DNA from: Propionibacteriaceae bacterium
Lineage (GTDB): Bacteria > Actinomycetota > Actinomycetes > Propionibacteriales > Propionibacteriaceae
NCBI GenBank assembly: GCA_021323255.1
Contig: JAJTCL010000023.1
Span: 1 to 23,467 of the forward strand
Reading direction: 5' to 3'
Length of the DNA stretch: 23,467 bases
Made by a program: the position numbers and the translations under genes. Shown here piece by piece: positions 1-7,530 of the stretch (positions are counted from its first letter, which is position 1; the number at the start of each line of letters is the position of its first letter). The notes under the pieces were generated by a model, which had not been told where the DNA came from, did no database searches, and saw only the letters and a list, made by a program, of their open reading frames with translations.

Positions 1-213
1 TCAACGATCATTGCCGTCATTGGGCCGGCGACGGCCCGCACCTGCGAGGAGCATGGCCTGCGGGTGGACGTCATTGCCGCCAAGCCGTCGGTTGTGGACT
101 TGGCGGATGCCCTGGCCAGTTTCGCAGCGCAGCGCCGCGACACCTTATTGGAAGCCGGCGAGCCGGTCCTCAAGCCATCCCAGCGCCGGCCTGGCACCCG
201 CCGGCGAGTTTGA
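1..213 (+). CDS. hemD: Uroporphyrinogen-III synthase, C-terminal end (partial)
   Basis: The window opens inside a reading frame whose last 70 residues are visible; it stops with TGA at 211-213. The segment IGPATARTCEEHGLRVDVIA followed by KPSVVDLADAL matches the C-terminal fold of uroporphyrinogen-III synthase, which closes and inverts the last ring of hydroxymethylbilane in tetrapyrrole synthesis. In actinobacteria this domain is often fused behind a uroporphyrinogen-III methyltransferase domain; the start lies outside the window, so fusion cannot be judged. hemB follows 112 bases downstream on the same strand, which supports the call. The last residues are basic (QRRPGTRRRV) and probably not part of the fold. 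Confidence 0.8.
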   Translation, partial: STIIAVIGPATARTCEEHGLRVDVIAAKPSVVDLADALASFAAQRRDTLLEAGEPVLKPSQRRPGTRRRV

Positions 214-250
214 TCGCTCCCGGGCCAGCGGCCGGGCATCGTCTTGGTAG

Positions 251-315
251 AAGAGTGCTGACAACTTGCGGATTGGCCGCTCGGTAATCTGCAGTCTGCC
301 AGCACTTTTAAGGAG
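251..315 (+). promoter_or_regulatory. Structured leader and ribosome binding site of hemB
   Basis: Bases 251-260 and 300-309 can pair over 10 bp as RNA (one G-U pair), closing a 39-base loop that itself holds a small GCGG/CCGC hairpin. The downstream arm ends directly against the Shine-Dalgarno AAGGAG at 310-315, which lies 10 bases before the GTG at 326 and decides the hemB start. The hairpin is seen in sequence; any effect on translation is inference. Confidence 0.4.
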
Positions 316-325
316 CGATAACCCA

Positions 326-1405
326 GTGCAGCGTCCCAGGCGGTTGCGTACTACCGCAGCCATCCGAGCCATGATCGCGGAGACCAGTCTCGAGCCGCGC
401 CAATTGATCTTGCCGATGTTCGTGGCCGAAGGTCTGCGTGAGCCACGCCCGATCAGCTCGATGCCGGGGGTCGTGCAGCACACCCTCGACACGCTGCGCA
501 AAGCAGCAGTGGAGGCCGCAGATGCTGGCCTGGCGGGGGTGATGCTTTTCGGTGTGCCGGAGCACAAGGACGCGCGGGGCTCCGGGGCGCTTGATCCGGA
601 TGGCATCTTGACTGCCGCGATCCGAGCGGTGCGGGAGGAAGTCGGCGACGAGTGCCTGGTCATGTCCGATGTCTGCCTCGACGAATTCACCGATCATGGT
701 CACTGCGGTGTGCTCACCGCATTAGGCGCGGTAGACAATGACGCGACTGTTGAGATTTACGCCCAGATGGCGGTCTTGCACGCGGCTGCCGGGTCGCACG
801 TAGTGGGACCGAGCGGCATGATGGACGGCCAGGTCGGAGCGATTCGGGAGGCCCTCGATGCCTCAGGAGCCACGGATGTGGCGATCCTGGCCTATTCGGT
901 GAAGTACGCCTCTGCGTTCTATGGTCCCTTCCGCGAGGCCGTTGCCTCCTCGCTCACCGGCAATCGCCGGACCTATCAGCAGGATCCGGCCAACATCCGC
1001 GAGGCGCTCCGAGAAGTGGCACTCGACGTCGAGCAGGGCGCAGACATCGTCATGGTGAAACCGGCGCTCGGCTATCTGGACGTGGTACGCGCGGTTCGGG
1101 AGGCGGTCGATCTGCCGGTGGCCGCGTACAACGTGTCCGGTGAATACGCCATGGTAGAGGCTGCAGCGGCGAACGGCTGGATCAATAGGGATGCGGCGAT
1201 TAGCGAGGCGCTAACCGCTATTCGCCGTGCCGGCGCAGATGTGATCTTGAGCTATTGGGCTCTCGAATGGTCGCTGCGCGACGAAGAGCGTGGAGAGCGC
1301 AAGCGCTCGCGACTTGCTGGTTCCGTCGAACCAAGCCCTCCTTCGTCGGGGCGGTTCGACGGTCGGACTTCGTCCGAGGCACGGTCGCTGCGCGACGAAG
1401 AGTAA
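326..1405 (+). CDS. hemB: Delta-aminolevulinic acid dehydratase (porphobilinogen synthase)
   Basis: This cytoplasmic enzyme condenses two 5-aminolevulinate molecules to porphobilinogen. Family marks counted from the GTG at 326: metal-site region SDVCLDEFTDHGHCGVL with C117 and C127, first Schiff-base lysine K193 in SVKYAS, second K245 in IVMVKPALGYLD. The middle cysteine of the classical zinc triad is an aspartate (CLD). AAGGAG at 310-315 supports GTG 326 over a TTG at 266. The protein has 359 residues; homologues of about 325 end soon after the SYWALEW segment. The surplus is a C-terminal tail of 38 residues encoded by an in-frame repeat, with SLRDEE occurring at both borders (separate repeat entry). 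The core is intact, so the enzyme should work. hemL begins 5 bases after the stop. Confidence 0.95.
   Translation: MQRPRRLRTTAAIRAMIAETSLEPRQLILPMFVAEGLREPRPISSMPGVVQHTLDTLRKAAVEAADAGLAGVMLFGVPEHKDARGSGALDPDGILTAAIRAVREEVGDECLVMSDVCLDEFTDHGHCGVLTALGAVDNDATVEIYAQMAVLHAAAGSHVVGPSGMMDGQVGAIREALDASGATDVAILAYSVKYASAFYGPFREAVASSLTGNRRTYQQDPANIREALREVALDVEQGADIVMVKPALGYLDVVRAVREAVDLPVAAYNVSGEYAMVEAAAANGWINRDAAISEALTAIRRAGADVILSYWALEWSLRDEERGERKRSRLAGSVEPSPPSSGRFDGRTSSEARSLRDEE
1269..1402 (+). repeat. In-frame hairpin-rich insertion with 20-bp direct repeats at the end of hemB
   Basis: An identical 20-mer occurs at 1269-1288 and 1383-1402, 114 bases apart (38 codons). Between the copies lie three perfect palindromes: GAGCGC/GCGCTC at 1295-1308; CCGTCGAACC at 1323-1332 with GGTTCGACGG at 1353-1362, extended inward by GCCC/GGGC; and TCGGAC/GTCCGA at 1363-1377. 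Removing one 114-base unit would restore a HemB of normal length ending in SLRDEE and leave the same GAAGAG before hemL. This looks like a short palindromic element or tandem-unit insertion kept because it is in frame. Confidence 0.75.
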
Positions 1406-1410
1406 CGTCG

Positions 1411-2739
1411 ATGACCGTCCGACCGGCTACCGGCACCTTGCGCAGCGAGGCTGCCTTCGAGCGGGCCAAGTTAGTGACGCCGGGCGGCGTGAACTCACCG
1501 GTCCGCGCGTTCAGGTCAGTCGGCGGTACGCCGCGATTCATCGCCAGCAGCAGCGGCGCCTACCTCTACGACGTCGACGGCAACGAGTTGGTCGACCTGG
1601 TCTGCTCCTGGGGTCCCATGCTGTTGGGCCATGCCCATCCCGACGTCATCGGTGCGGTGGCGGATGCGGCTGCGCGCGGGACCTCGTACGGTGCACCCAC
1701 CCTGGCCGAAGTTGATCTTGCTGCCGAGATCATTGATCGGATGCCCGTCGAGCAGGTCCGCCTGGTCAACTCGGGCACCGAAGCCACCATGTCGGTGCTG
1801 CGGCTGGCCCGCGGTGTGACTGGCCGCGACAAGATCATCAAGTTTGCCGGCTGCTACCACGGACATGTCGACGCGCTGCTTGCCGCTGCTGGCTCCGGAG
1901 TTGCAACCCTGTCGATACCGGGCACTCCAGGTGTGACAGATGCGACCATTGCGGACACCATCGTGGTCGGCTACAACGACCGGGACGCCGTTCGAGATGC
2001 TTTCACAAGCTTCGGCGACGAGATCGCCGCGGTGATCACCGAGGCCGCCCCCGGCAACATGGGCGTCATTCCTCCCGGTACGGAGGATGGCATCGGCTTC
2101 AACGCCTTCTTAGTCGGCATCGCACACGATCATGGCGCCTTGTTGATCTCCGATGAGGTGATGACCGGGTTCCGGGTGAGCCGGTCCGGACAGTTCGGAC
2201 TGGATGGGGTACGGCCCGACCTGATGACCTTCGGCAAGGTGATGGGCGGTGGCTTCCCGGCGGCAGCCTTCGGCGGCCGCGCTGACCTGATGCAGAACCT
2301 GGCGCCCGTCGGTACGGTATACCAGGCCGGCACGCTCTCCGGGAATCCCCTCGCCACCACGGCCGGTCTCGTGACGCTGCGGCTGGCGACTCAGGAGGTC
2401 TATGAGCAGATCGACCGCACAGCGGCGCAGCTGCGAGCTGAAGTGAGGGCCGCTCTCGCTGCGGCTGGTGTGCCGCACGTCATCCAGAACGCTGGGAACT
2501 TGTTCAGCGTGTTCTTCGTAGCCGAAGGCGTGACCGCTGTACCGGACTACGCCACCGCCACACAGCAGTCCACCGCGGCCTACGCCGCTTTCTTTCATTC
2601 GATGCTTCGCTCAGGTGTCTACTTGCCGCCGAGCGCGTACGAAGCTTGGTTTCTTTCCGCTGCGCACGATGATAGAGCCGTGAATCGGATCGTCGATGCG
2701 TTGCCAGCCGCGGCCGCCGCCGCGAGCGCCTCGGGATAG
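1411..2739 (+). CDS. hemL: Glutamate-1-semialdehyde 2,1-aminomutase
   Basis: A pyridoxal-phosphate enzyme of aminotransferase class III that converts glutamate-1-semialdehyde to 5-aminolevulinate, the substrate of the upstream HemB. The 442-residue protein begins with the typical AFERAKLVTPGGVNSPVRAF and carries the substrate and cofactor segments NSGTEATMSVLRLARG, KFAGCYHGHVDALL and LISDEVMTGFR. The PLP lysine is K276 in LMTFGKVMGGGFPAAAFGG, followed by GTLSGNPL. ATG 1411 is chosen because the homologous N-terminus starts there; the reading frame is open further upstream but only through the hemB repeat. The start lies 5 bases after the hemB stop and probably uses the GAAGAG at the end of hemB, so translation is likely coupled. 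Confidence 0.96.
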   Translation: MTVRPATGTLRSEAAFERAKLVTPGGVNSPVRAFRSVGGTPRFIASSSGAYLYDVDGNELVDLVCSWGPMLLGHAHPDVIGAVADAAARGTSYGAPTLAEVDLAAEIIDRMPVEQVRLVNSGTEATMSVLRLARGVTGRDKIIKFAGCYHGHVDALLAAAGSGVATLSIPGTPGVTDATIADTIVVGYNDRDAVRDAFTSFGDEIAAVITEAAPGNMGVIPPGTEDGIGFNAFLVGIAHDHGALLISDEVMTGFRVSRSGQFGLDGVRPDLMTFGKVMGGGFPAAAFGGRADLMQNLAPVGTVYQAGTLSGNPLATTAGLVTLRLATQEVYEQIDRTAAQLRAEVRAALAAAGVPHVIQNAGNLFSVFFVAEGVTAVPDYATATQQSTAAYAAFFHSMLRSGVYLPPSAYEAWFLSAAHDDRAVNRIVDALPAAAAAASASG

Positions 2740-2756
2740 CGGGACGAGGGGGCCGG

Positions 2757-3407
2757 ATGAGTCAGAACCGGACAATCGTGCATCTCCTACGACACGGGGA
2801 AGTGGACAACCCTGCGCGGCTGCTCTACGGACGCCTACCCGACTATCACCTCTCCGAGCTGGGCATCCAGATGGCCGAGCGGGTCGCCGAGCATTTCCGG
2901 GAGCGAGACGTCGTCCATCTCAGGAGCTCGCCGCTGGAGCGGGCGCAGGAGACCGCGGCACCACTGGCTGAAGCACTCGGTCTGCCAGTGGTTATCGATT
3001 CTCGCGTGATCGAAGCATCGAACTATTTCGAGGGTCTGCAGCTTTCCTTTGCCGGCGCGCTGCGGCATCCCAAGAATTGGCTGTACTTCCGAAACCCGTT
3101 CAAGCCCAGCTGGGGTGAGGCGTACACCGAAATCCTGGCCAGAGTGCTTCCGGCGATGAAAGACGCTGCCAATGCCGCCTTCGGCCACGAGGCGGTGATC
3201 GTGACCCACCAGCTTCCGATCTGGGTGGCACGTACCAACGCCGAAGGCCGACGGATGGTCCACGACCCTCGGAAGCGGCAGTGCACCCTGGGAAGCATCA
3301 CATCGTTCAGCTACATCGACGCCCGCGTCACTTCGGTCAGCTACACAGAGCCGGCGGCTGAGCTCCTCCGTCCGCATCAAACCAAGAAGTTCGTCCCAGG
3401 AGTCTGA
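2757..3407 (+). CDS. Histidine phosphatase family protein (phosphoglycerate mutase-like)
   Basis: The 216-residue cytoplasmic protein has the phosphohistidine signature LLRHGEV (H13), the arginine/glutamate segment SSPLERAQETAAPLAEAL near residue 57, and the second catalytic histidine H151 in VTHQLPIW. It is therefore a branch-1 histidine phosphatase. The substrate cannot be read from sequence; the family includes phosphoglycerate mutases, cobalamin-pathway phosphatases and broad-specificity enzymes. A member sits between hemL and the cytochrome c maturation genes in many actinobacteria, so a role tied to heme or its carrier is possible but unproven. It starts 17 bases after hemL, and its TGA shares one base with the next gene's ATG, indicating one transcript. 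Confidence 0.88.
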   Translation: MSQNRTIVHLLRHGEVDNPARLLYGRLPDYHLSELGIQMAERVAEHFRERDVVHLRSSPLERAQETAAPLAEALGLPVVIDSRVIEASNYFEGLQLSFAGALRHPKNWLYFRNPFKPSWGEAYTEILARVLPAMKDAANAAFGHEAVIVTHQLPIWVARTNAEGRRMVHDPRKRQCTLGSITSFSYIDARVTSVSYTEPAAELLRPHQTKKFVPGV

Positions 3408-3997
3408 TGCTGCGGCATACTGCGGTCCGCATTGCTGTGGCTTTGGCCACCACCCTGATCCTGGCCTCCTGTGCGCGTACGGGAGCAGATGAGCAGACCC
3501 AAAACGCGGGCCAGGTGGGTTATCCGACAGTGCCGCGCAACCTGACCCGGATCTCGCCCGATCAGCGCCAGGTGCTGCCGACTGTCTCCGGCCCCGCGCT
3601 CGGCAGCAACCAGACGATCTCGACACAGGACTACCGCGGCAAGGTCGTGGTGATCAACGTCTGGGGCTCGTGGTGTCCACCTTGTCGCAAGGAAGCACCC
3701 GATCTACAGGCAGCGAGCGTTGAGACCAAAGACGTCGCGCAGTTCGTTGGCATCACCAGCAAGGACTACGATCCGGCCCCTGCCGAGGCCTTTGTCCGCA
3801 GCTTCAAGATCACCTATCCCAGCATCTACGACCCTACCGGGAAGGTGCTGCTGGCGTTCGCCGGCGAACTCCCGCCAAGTGCCATTCCCTCGACCATGAT
3901 CATCGATCGGGAGGGTCGACTTGCTGTTCGGGTACTGAGTGAGGTTTCCAAGATCACCCTAGTGGACATGATCAACGATGTCGCGAATGGTCGATGA
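3407..3997 (+). CDS. TlpA/ResA-like thiol-disulfide lipoprotein
   Basis: The 196-residue protein has a lipoprotein signal (basic start, hydrophobic residues 9-20, lipobox LASC with C22) and a thioredoxin fold with WGSWCPPCRKEAP (active cysteines C90 and C93). A cis-proline region follows at PPSAIPSTMIIDREG. Known relatives (ResA, TlpA, CcsX) sit outside the membrane and reduce the CXXCH cysteines of apocytochrome c before heme attachment. The downstream ccdA supplies electrons, which supports this role. The start overlaps the upstream stop (TGATG) and the end overlaps ccdA by four bases. The gene could be called resA by context, but the family has many members and I leave the symbol open. Confidence 0.92.
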   Translation: MLRHTAVRIAVALATTLILASCARTGADEQTQNAGQVGYPTVPRNLTRISPDQRQVLPTVSGPALGSNQTISTQDYRGKVVVINVWGSWCPPCRKEAPDLQAASVETKDVAQFVGITSKDYDPAPAEAFVRSFKITYPSIYDPTGKVLLAFAGELPPSAIPSTMIIDREGRLAVRVLSEVSKITLVDMINDVANGR

Positions 3998-4761
3998 TGA
4001 TTCCTCTCGACCTGGCGAGCTGGGCTGAGGCCGCGGTCGGCGGCTCGATGGCTCTGGCACTGCCGGTGGCTCTGCTTGCCGGCCTGGTGTCCTTCTTCTC
4101 GCCCTGCGTGGTTCCGTTGTTGCCGGGTTACGTGTCGTATGCGACGGGTTTGGGAGCCGCCGAAGTCGTCGAGGGATCGCCCCGCCGCGGCCGGATGCTC
4201 GCCGGTACGTCGCTCTTCGTGCTGGGTTTCGCAGCGGTCTTTGTCCTGACCGGCGTCGTCGCCGGTGCTGCCGGACGCGTACTAGCGGAATACCGAGACG
4301 TCATCACCCGGGTGCTCGGCGTGGTGATCATCGTGCTCGGCCTGATCTTCGCAGGTGTCTTGAAAATCGGCCAACGCGACCTGCGGTCGCACCGCATTCC
4401 GGCAGTGGGTGTGGCTGCGGCGCCGCTGATCGGTGTGGTTTTCGCGCTCGGCTGGACACCCTGTCTGTCACCGACACTCGGCGTAGTGGTCAACCTTGGT
4501 TTCAATGAGGGCACGGCGGTACGCGGCGGACTGCTTGGCTTCGTCTACGCACTCGGGCTCGGCATACCGTTCGTGCTCGCCGGACTCGCTTTCACCAAGA
4601 TGGCCTCTGCCGTTGCCTTCTTCAGGGAGCGTCAACAACTGGTGATGCGGATCGGCGGAGTGCTGCTGATCATCGTCGGCCTGCTCCTTGTCACCGGTAC
4701 GTGGAACGTGCTGACGGCGCTGCTGCGACAGTGGGCGTCGAGCTTTGAGACGGTTATCTGA
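3994..4761 (+). CDS. ccdA: Cytochrome c biogenesis protein CcdA
   Basis: CcdA is a six-helix membrane protein that carries reducing equivalents from cytoplasmic thioredoxin to the outer thiol protein. In this 255-residue protein the two family cysteines are visible: C38 in FFSPCVVPLLPGY and C157 in GWTPCLSPTLG, each within a helix. The remaining hydrophobic stretches (around residues 70-90, 103-122, 178-198 and 220-240) give the expected topology. The ATG overlaps the tlpA-like stop (ATGA), and resB starts one base after its own stop, so it is cotranslated with its electron acceptor and with the heme-ligation complex. Confidence 0.95.
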   Translation: MMIPLDLASWAEAAVGGSMALALPVALLAGLVSFFSPCVVPLLPGYVSYATGLGAAEVVEGSPRRGRMLAGTSLFVLGFAAVFVLTGVVAGAAGRVLAEYRDVITRVLGVVIIVLGLIFAGVLKIGQRDLRSHRIPAVGVAAAPLIGVVFALGWTPCLSPTLGVVVNLGFNEGTAVRGGLLGFVYALGLGIPFVLAGLAFTKMASAVAFFRERQQLVMRIGGVLLIIVGLLLVTGTWNVLTALLRQWASSFETVI

Positions 4762-4762
4762 G

Positions 4763-6358
4763 ATGACCACCATCAAGACGCGGGAGCCGGCGGCCGAGTC
4801 CGGCAAGGCGGCCGGTCCCGAGCTCCCTAGGTTGGGCTGGCGTGGCGGATTGCGCTATCTGTGGACCCAGCTCACCTCGATGCGTACGGCACTGATCTTG
4901 TTGTTCGCGCTGGCGCTGGCTGCCATTCCCGGCTCATTGGTGCCGCAGCGGCGGATATCGCCGGTCCGGGTAACCGACTTCATCAACGAACATCCGAGGT
5001 TGGGGCCCATTTACGACACGCTCGGGCTCTTCGACGTCTATAACTCGCCGTGGTTCTCCGCGATTTATCTGCTGCTGTTCGTGTCGCTGGTGGGCTGCAT
5101 CGTTCCGAGGATCGGCGTATACGCCAGGGCACTCCGGGCGCGGCCGCCCAAGACGCCACGCAACCTTGTCCGGCTGCCCGCCTACGCCGCCGCGGATATG
5201 GCCGATCGCGATCATGACGGGCTCGACCGCGCTGCCGCCGCGTTGCGCAAGCGGCACTACCGGGTCGATGTCCACGACGACAGCGTGGCGGGGGAACGTG
5301 GCTACCTCCGCGAGGCCGGCAATCTGGTGTTCCACATCAGCCTGGTCTTCGTGCTCGTCGGGGTGGCGATCGGCGTACTCTTCGGCTTCCGTGGCACCAG
5401 CGTGGTGATCGTCGGCCAGGGCTTTTCCAACAACCTCACCCAATACGACGACTTCTCGGCAGGCGCTCGCTTCACCGAGGCGGATCTGGTGCCCTTCAGC
5501 GTCAGTGTGAAGGACTTCGAGGTGAAGTTCGAGACCGGACCGGTGCAGCGGGGGGCAGCGCGGCTGTTCCGGGCTGACGTCGAGGTGACCGAGCGGCCCG
5601 GGGCGGCTCCGCGGCCGGAGGTTCTGGAGGTCAACAAGCCGCTCCGTATCGGGGACACGACGGTCCATCTGATCGGGCACGGCTACGCACCTATGGTCAC
5701 CGTCAAAGATGCCGACGGCAACGTGGCCTTCTCTGGTCCTGTGGTGCTGCTCCCGCAGGATGGCAACTTCAGCTCGATCGGCGCCATCAAGGCTCCGGAC
5801 GCTCGGCCGGAGCGTCTCGCCTTCGAGGCCTTCTTCTTCCCAACCGCCGTACTCAACGATCAGGGACCGCAGTCGATCTTCCCGGATGCTCTCAACCCTG
5901 CGCTTTTTGTCAACGTCTGGCATGGACCGCCGAAGGTGGAGACGGGAAGGCCGGAGAACGTCTATTCACTCGACACCACTGGCCTCAGACAACTGAGGGA
6001 AGCCGACGGTGAACCAGTACGCATCGGCCTCAAGATTGGAGATGGCGTCAACCTCCCCGAGGGCAAGGGCTCGATCCAGTTGGACGGCTGGGTTCGCTGG
6101 GTCAAGCTGCAGATCGGCGCCACACCCGGCGTAGCCATTTCCCTGATCGCACTCGGGTTTGCGGTCACCGGCTTGTGCTTGTCACTGTTCGTGCGGCCAC
6201 GCCGGGTCTGGATCCGGGTCCGCGGCGGCGAGGCAGGCCGTAGGGTAGTGGAGGTCGGCGGCTTGGACCGTGCCGATGCTCGCGCCGGCCTGACCGAGGA
6301 TGTCGCCGAGCTGGCCGCCGAGCTGTCCCGCAGGCCTGAGGATGTGAGCGCGAGATGA
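4763..6358 (+). CDS. resB: Cytochrome c biogenesis protein ResB
   Basis: The 531-residue protein has ResB architecture: a cytoplasmic N-terminus, two helices near residues 42-60 and 98-117, a short cytoplasmic part, a third helix near 188-208 containing a histidine (H191 in LVFHISLVFV), a large outer domain of about 240 residues, and a last helix near 455-476 (GVAISLIALGFAVTGLCLSLF). With CcsA/CcsB it forms the System II synthetase that moves heme across the membrane and joins it to CXXCH. Translation most likely starts at ATG 4763, since the upstream extension to 4745 lies inside ccdA. Its TGA overlaps the ATG of ccsB. The charged tail after the last helix is unlikely to be essential. Confidence 0.94.
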   Translation: MTTIKTREPAAESGKAAGPELPRLGWRGGLRYLWTQLTSMRTALILLFALALAAIPGSLVPQRRISPVRVTDFINEHPRLGPIYDTLGLFDVYNSPWFSAIYLLLFVSLVGCIVPRIGVYARALRARPPKTPRNLVRLPAYAAADMADRDHDGLDRAAAALRKRHYRVDVHDDSVAGERGYLREAGNLVFHISLVFVLVGVAIGVLFGFRGTSVVIVGQGFSNNLTQYDDFSAGARFTEADLVPFSVSVKDFEVKFETGPVQRGAARLFRADVEVTERPGAAPRPEVLEVNKPLRIGDTTVHLIGHGYAPMVTVKDADGNVAFSGPVVLLPQDGNFSSIGAIKAPDARPERLAFEAFFFPTAVLNDQGPQSIFPDALNPALFVNVWHGPPKVETGRPENVYSLDTTGLRQLREADGEPVRIGLKIGDGVNLPEGKGSIQLDGWVRWVKLQIGATPGVAISLIALGFAVTGLCLSLFVRPRRVWIRVRGGEAGRRVVEVGGLDRADARAGLTEDVAELAAELSRRPEDVSAR

Positions 6359-7389
6359 GCTACGAGTACTACTCGAGCCTCGCACTGGTCAGTTCGGTGG
6401 TGGTCTACGCCCTCGCGATGTTTGCCCACACCGCGGAATGGGCAGCCGCGCGGCGGCTTGGCGTTGCCAAACCTGTCGCCCGCGAGTTGGTCGATGTTGC
6501 AGCAGCTGACATGCGCCGCCCTGAGCCTGCTCATAGGATCCCTGAGCCCTTCGACAAGCTCAGGACGGCGCCTGTCGAAGAGCGTGATCAGCCCGGCCCT
6601 CACCCGGTCTCCGATGCGAGAGGCTCGCTCGCCGCCAGCCGTCGAGTCGAGCAGTTCGGCCGGATGGGTGTTGCGCTAACCGTGATCGGCTTCCTACTCA
6701 GCGTCGTCGGTGTGCTGACACGTGCGCTTGCCGCGCAGCGGGCACCGTGGGGCAACATGTTCGAGTTCACGATCACGGCGATGGTTTTTGTCGTCGGGGT
6801 GTACCTGATCTTGGTTTGGCGAGCCGGACTCCGTTGGCTGGGGCTCCCCGTGACAATGCTCGCCGCGGTTGGCAACGGTCTTGCGGTGACCGTGTTCTAT
6901 GTCGCAGTGGCGCCACTTGTTCCGGCGTTGCACTCGGTCTGGTTTCTGATCCACATCGTGGCAGCTGCGATCGCAGGGGCAGCCTTCAACGTGGGCGGTC
7001 TGATGTCGATCCTCTATCTGATCAAGAAGCGCGCCGAGGATCGGGGCACTGTGCGCGGCTACCTGGAGCGGGTCCCGGACTCGCGCAAGATCGACTTGAT
7101 CTCATACCGCTTCCTCGCTTTTGCCTTCCCCGTGTGGACCTTCACTGTGGTCGCGGGAGCAATTTGGGCAGAGTATGCCTGGGGACGCTACTGGGGATGG
7201 GACCCCAAGGAGACTTGGGCTCTGGTCACCTGGGTGATCTACGCGTGTTATCTGCACGCACGCTCAACGGCCGGCTGGCGCGGCACCAGAGCAGCCGTGA
7301 TCGCGATCATTGGCCTCGCATCGTTCTGGTTCAATTTCGTCGGCATCAACCTGCTGGTCTCGGGCTTGCACTCCTACGCCGGCATCTAA
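6355..7389 (+). CDS. ccsB: Cytochrome c biogenesis protein CcsB/CcsA (heme ligase subunit)
   Basis: A multi-helix membrane protein of 344 residues. The heme-handling WWD segment is at about residues 273-290 (AWGRYWGWDPKETW), with further conserved histidines in HSVWFLIHIVAA and near the end in SGLHSYAG. It is the partner of ResB in cytochrome c heme attachment. Naming varies: the ResB-associated WWD protein is CcsA in some schemes and CcsB in others. The linker between the first helix (about residues 8-27) and the second (about 98-120) is long and holds a peptide, PEPFDKLRTAPVEE (residues 63-76), translated from a REP-like palindrome (separate entry). It is the last gene of the plus-strand operon. 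Confidence 0.94.
   Translation: MSYEYYSSLALVSSVVVYALAMFAHTAEWAAARRLGVAKPVARELVDVAAADMRRPEPAHRIPEPFDKLRTAPVEERDQPGPHPVSDARGSLAASRRVEQFGRMGVALTVIGFLLSVVGVLTRALAAQRAPWGNMFEFTITAMVFVVGVYLILVWRAGLRWLGLPVTMLAAVGNGLAVTVFYVAVAPLVPALHSVWFLIHIVAAAIAGAAFNVGGLMSILYLIKKRAEDRGTVRGYLERVPDSRKIDLISYRFLAFAFPVWTFTVVAGAIWAEYAWGRYWGWDPKETWALVTWVIYACYLHARSTAGWRGTRAAVIAIIGLASFWFNFVGINLLVSGLHSYAGI
6541..6579 (+). repeat. REP-like palindrome inside ccsB
   Basis: CCTGAGC (6541-6547) pairs with GCTCAGG (6558-6564), and TTCGACA (6550-6556) pairs with TGTCGAA (6573-6579), giving two competing hairpins. The core TTCGACAAGCTCAGGAC is a widely seen interspersed palindrome in bacterial genomes, usually between genes. Here it is in frame in a hydrophilic cytoplasmic linker. 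The recurrence in other genomes is from general knowledge; no search was run. Confidence 0.75.
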
Positions 7390-7404
7390 GCCGGCACAGC
7401 CGGC
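7390..7404 (+). terminator. Possible hairpin terminator after the cytochrome c operon
   Basis: GCCGGC at 7390-7395 and 7399-7404 can pair around an ACA loop directly after the ccsB stop; another GCCGGC lies at 7378-7383. There is no T-run, so a Rho-independent terminator is only a weak call. The rest of 7405-7530 holds an inverted repeat at 7459-7490 and no gene. Confidence 0.3.
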
Positions 7405-7458
7405 GTACGGTTTCGCTTCTGCCGGGCTGTTGGCCACGAGCTGTACCTAGTTTGCTCA

Positions 7459-7490
7459 CGCTGTGCATGGTGTGCATGCCATGTACAGCG
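7459..7490. promoter_or_regulatory. 12-bp inverted repeat, candidate operator upstream of the alkylation repair gene
   Basis: CGCTGTGCATGG (7459-7470) and CCATGTACAGCG (7479-7490) are reverse complements except for one base, with an 8-base spacer. It lies 41 bases before the GTG of the AlkD-like gene. Its size and position suit a dimeric repressor site. It does not look like an actinobacterial LexA box (GAAC-N4-GTTC). The factor is unknown. Confidence 0.45.
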
Positions 7491-7530
7491 CGTAGGTCAG
7501 AATATCCAGAGGTCACCGTCTGGTGGCATT

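Noticed and set aside
266..325. A 20-codon N-terminal extension of HemB from a TTG
   Set aside because: The strong AAGGAG at 310-315 points to GTG 326, and the extension lies in the folded leader.
2835..3626. A 263-codon minus-strand frame opposite the histidine phosphatase gene
   Set aside because: It spans two well-supported genes on the other strand and shows no family motif.
4934..5923. A 329-codon open frame on the minus strand opposite resB
   Set aside because: It is codon-register antisense of a clear ResB, has no recognisable domain and is rich in His/Arg/Asp as expected of such shadow frames.
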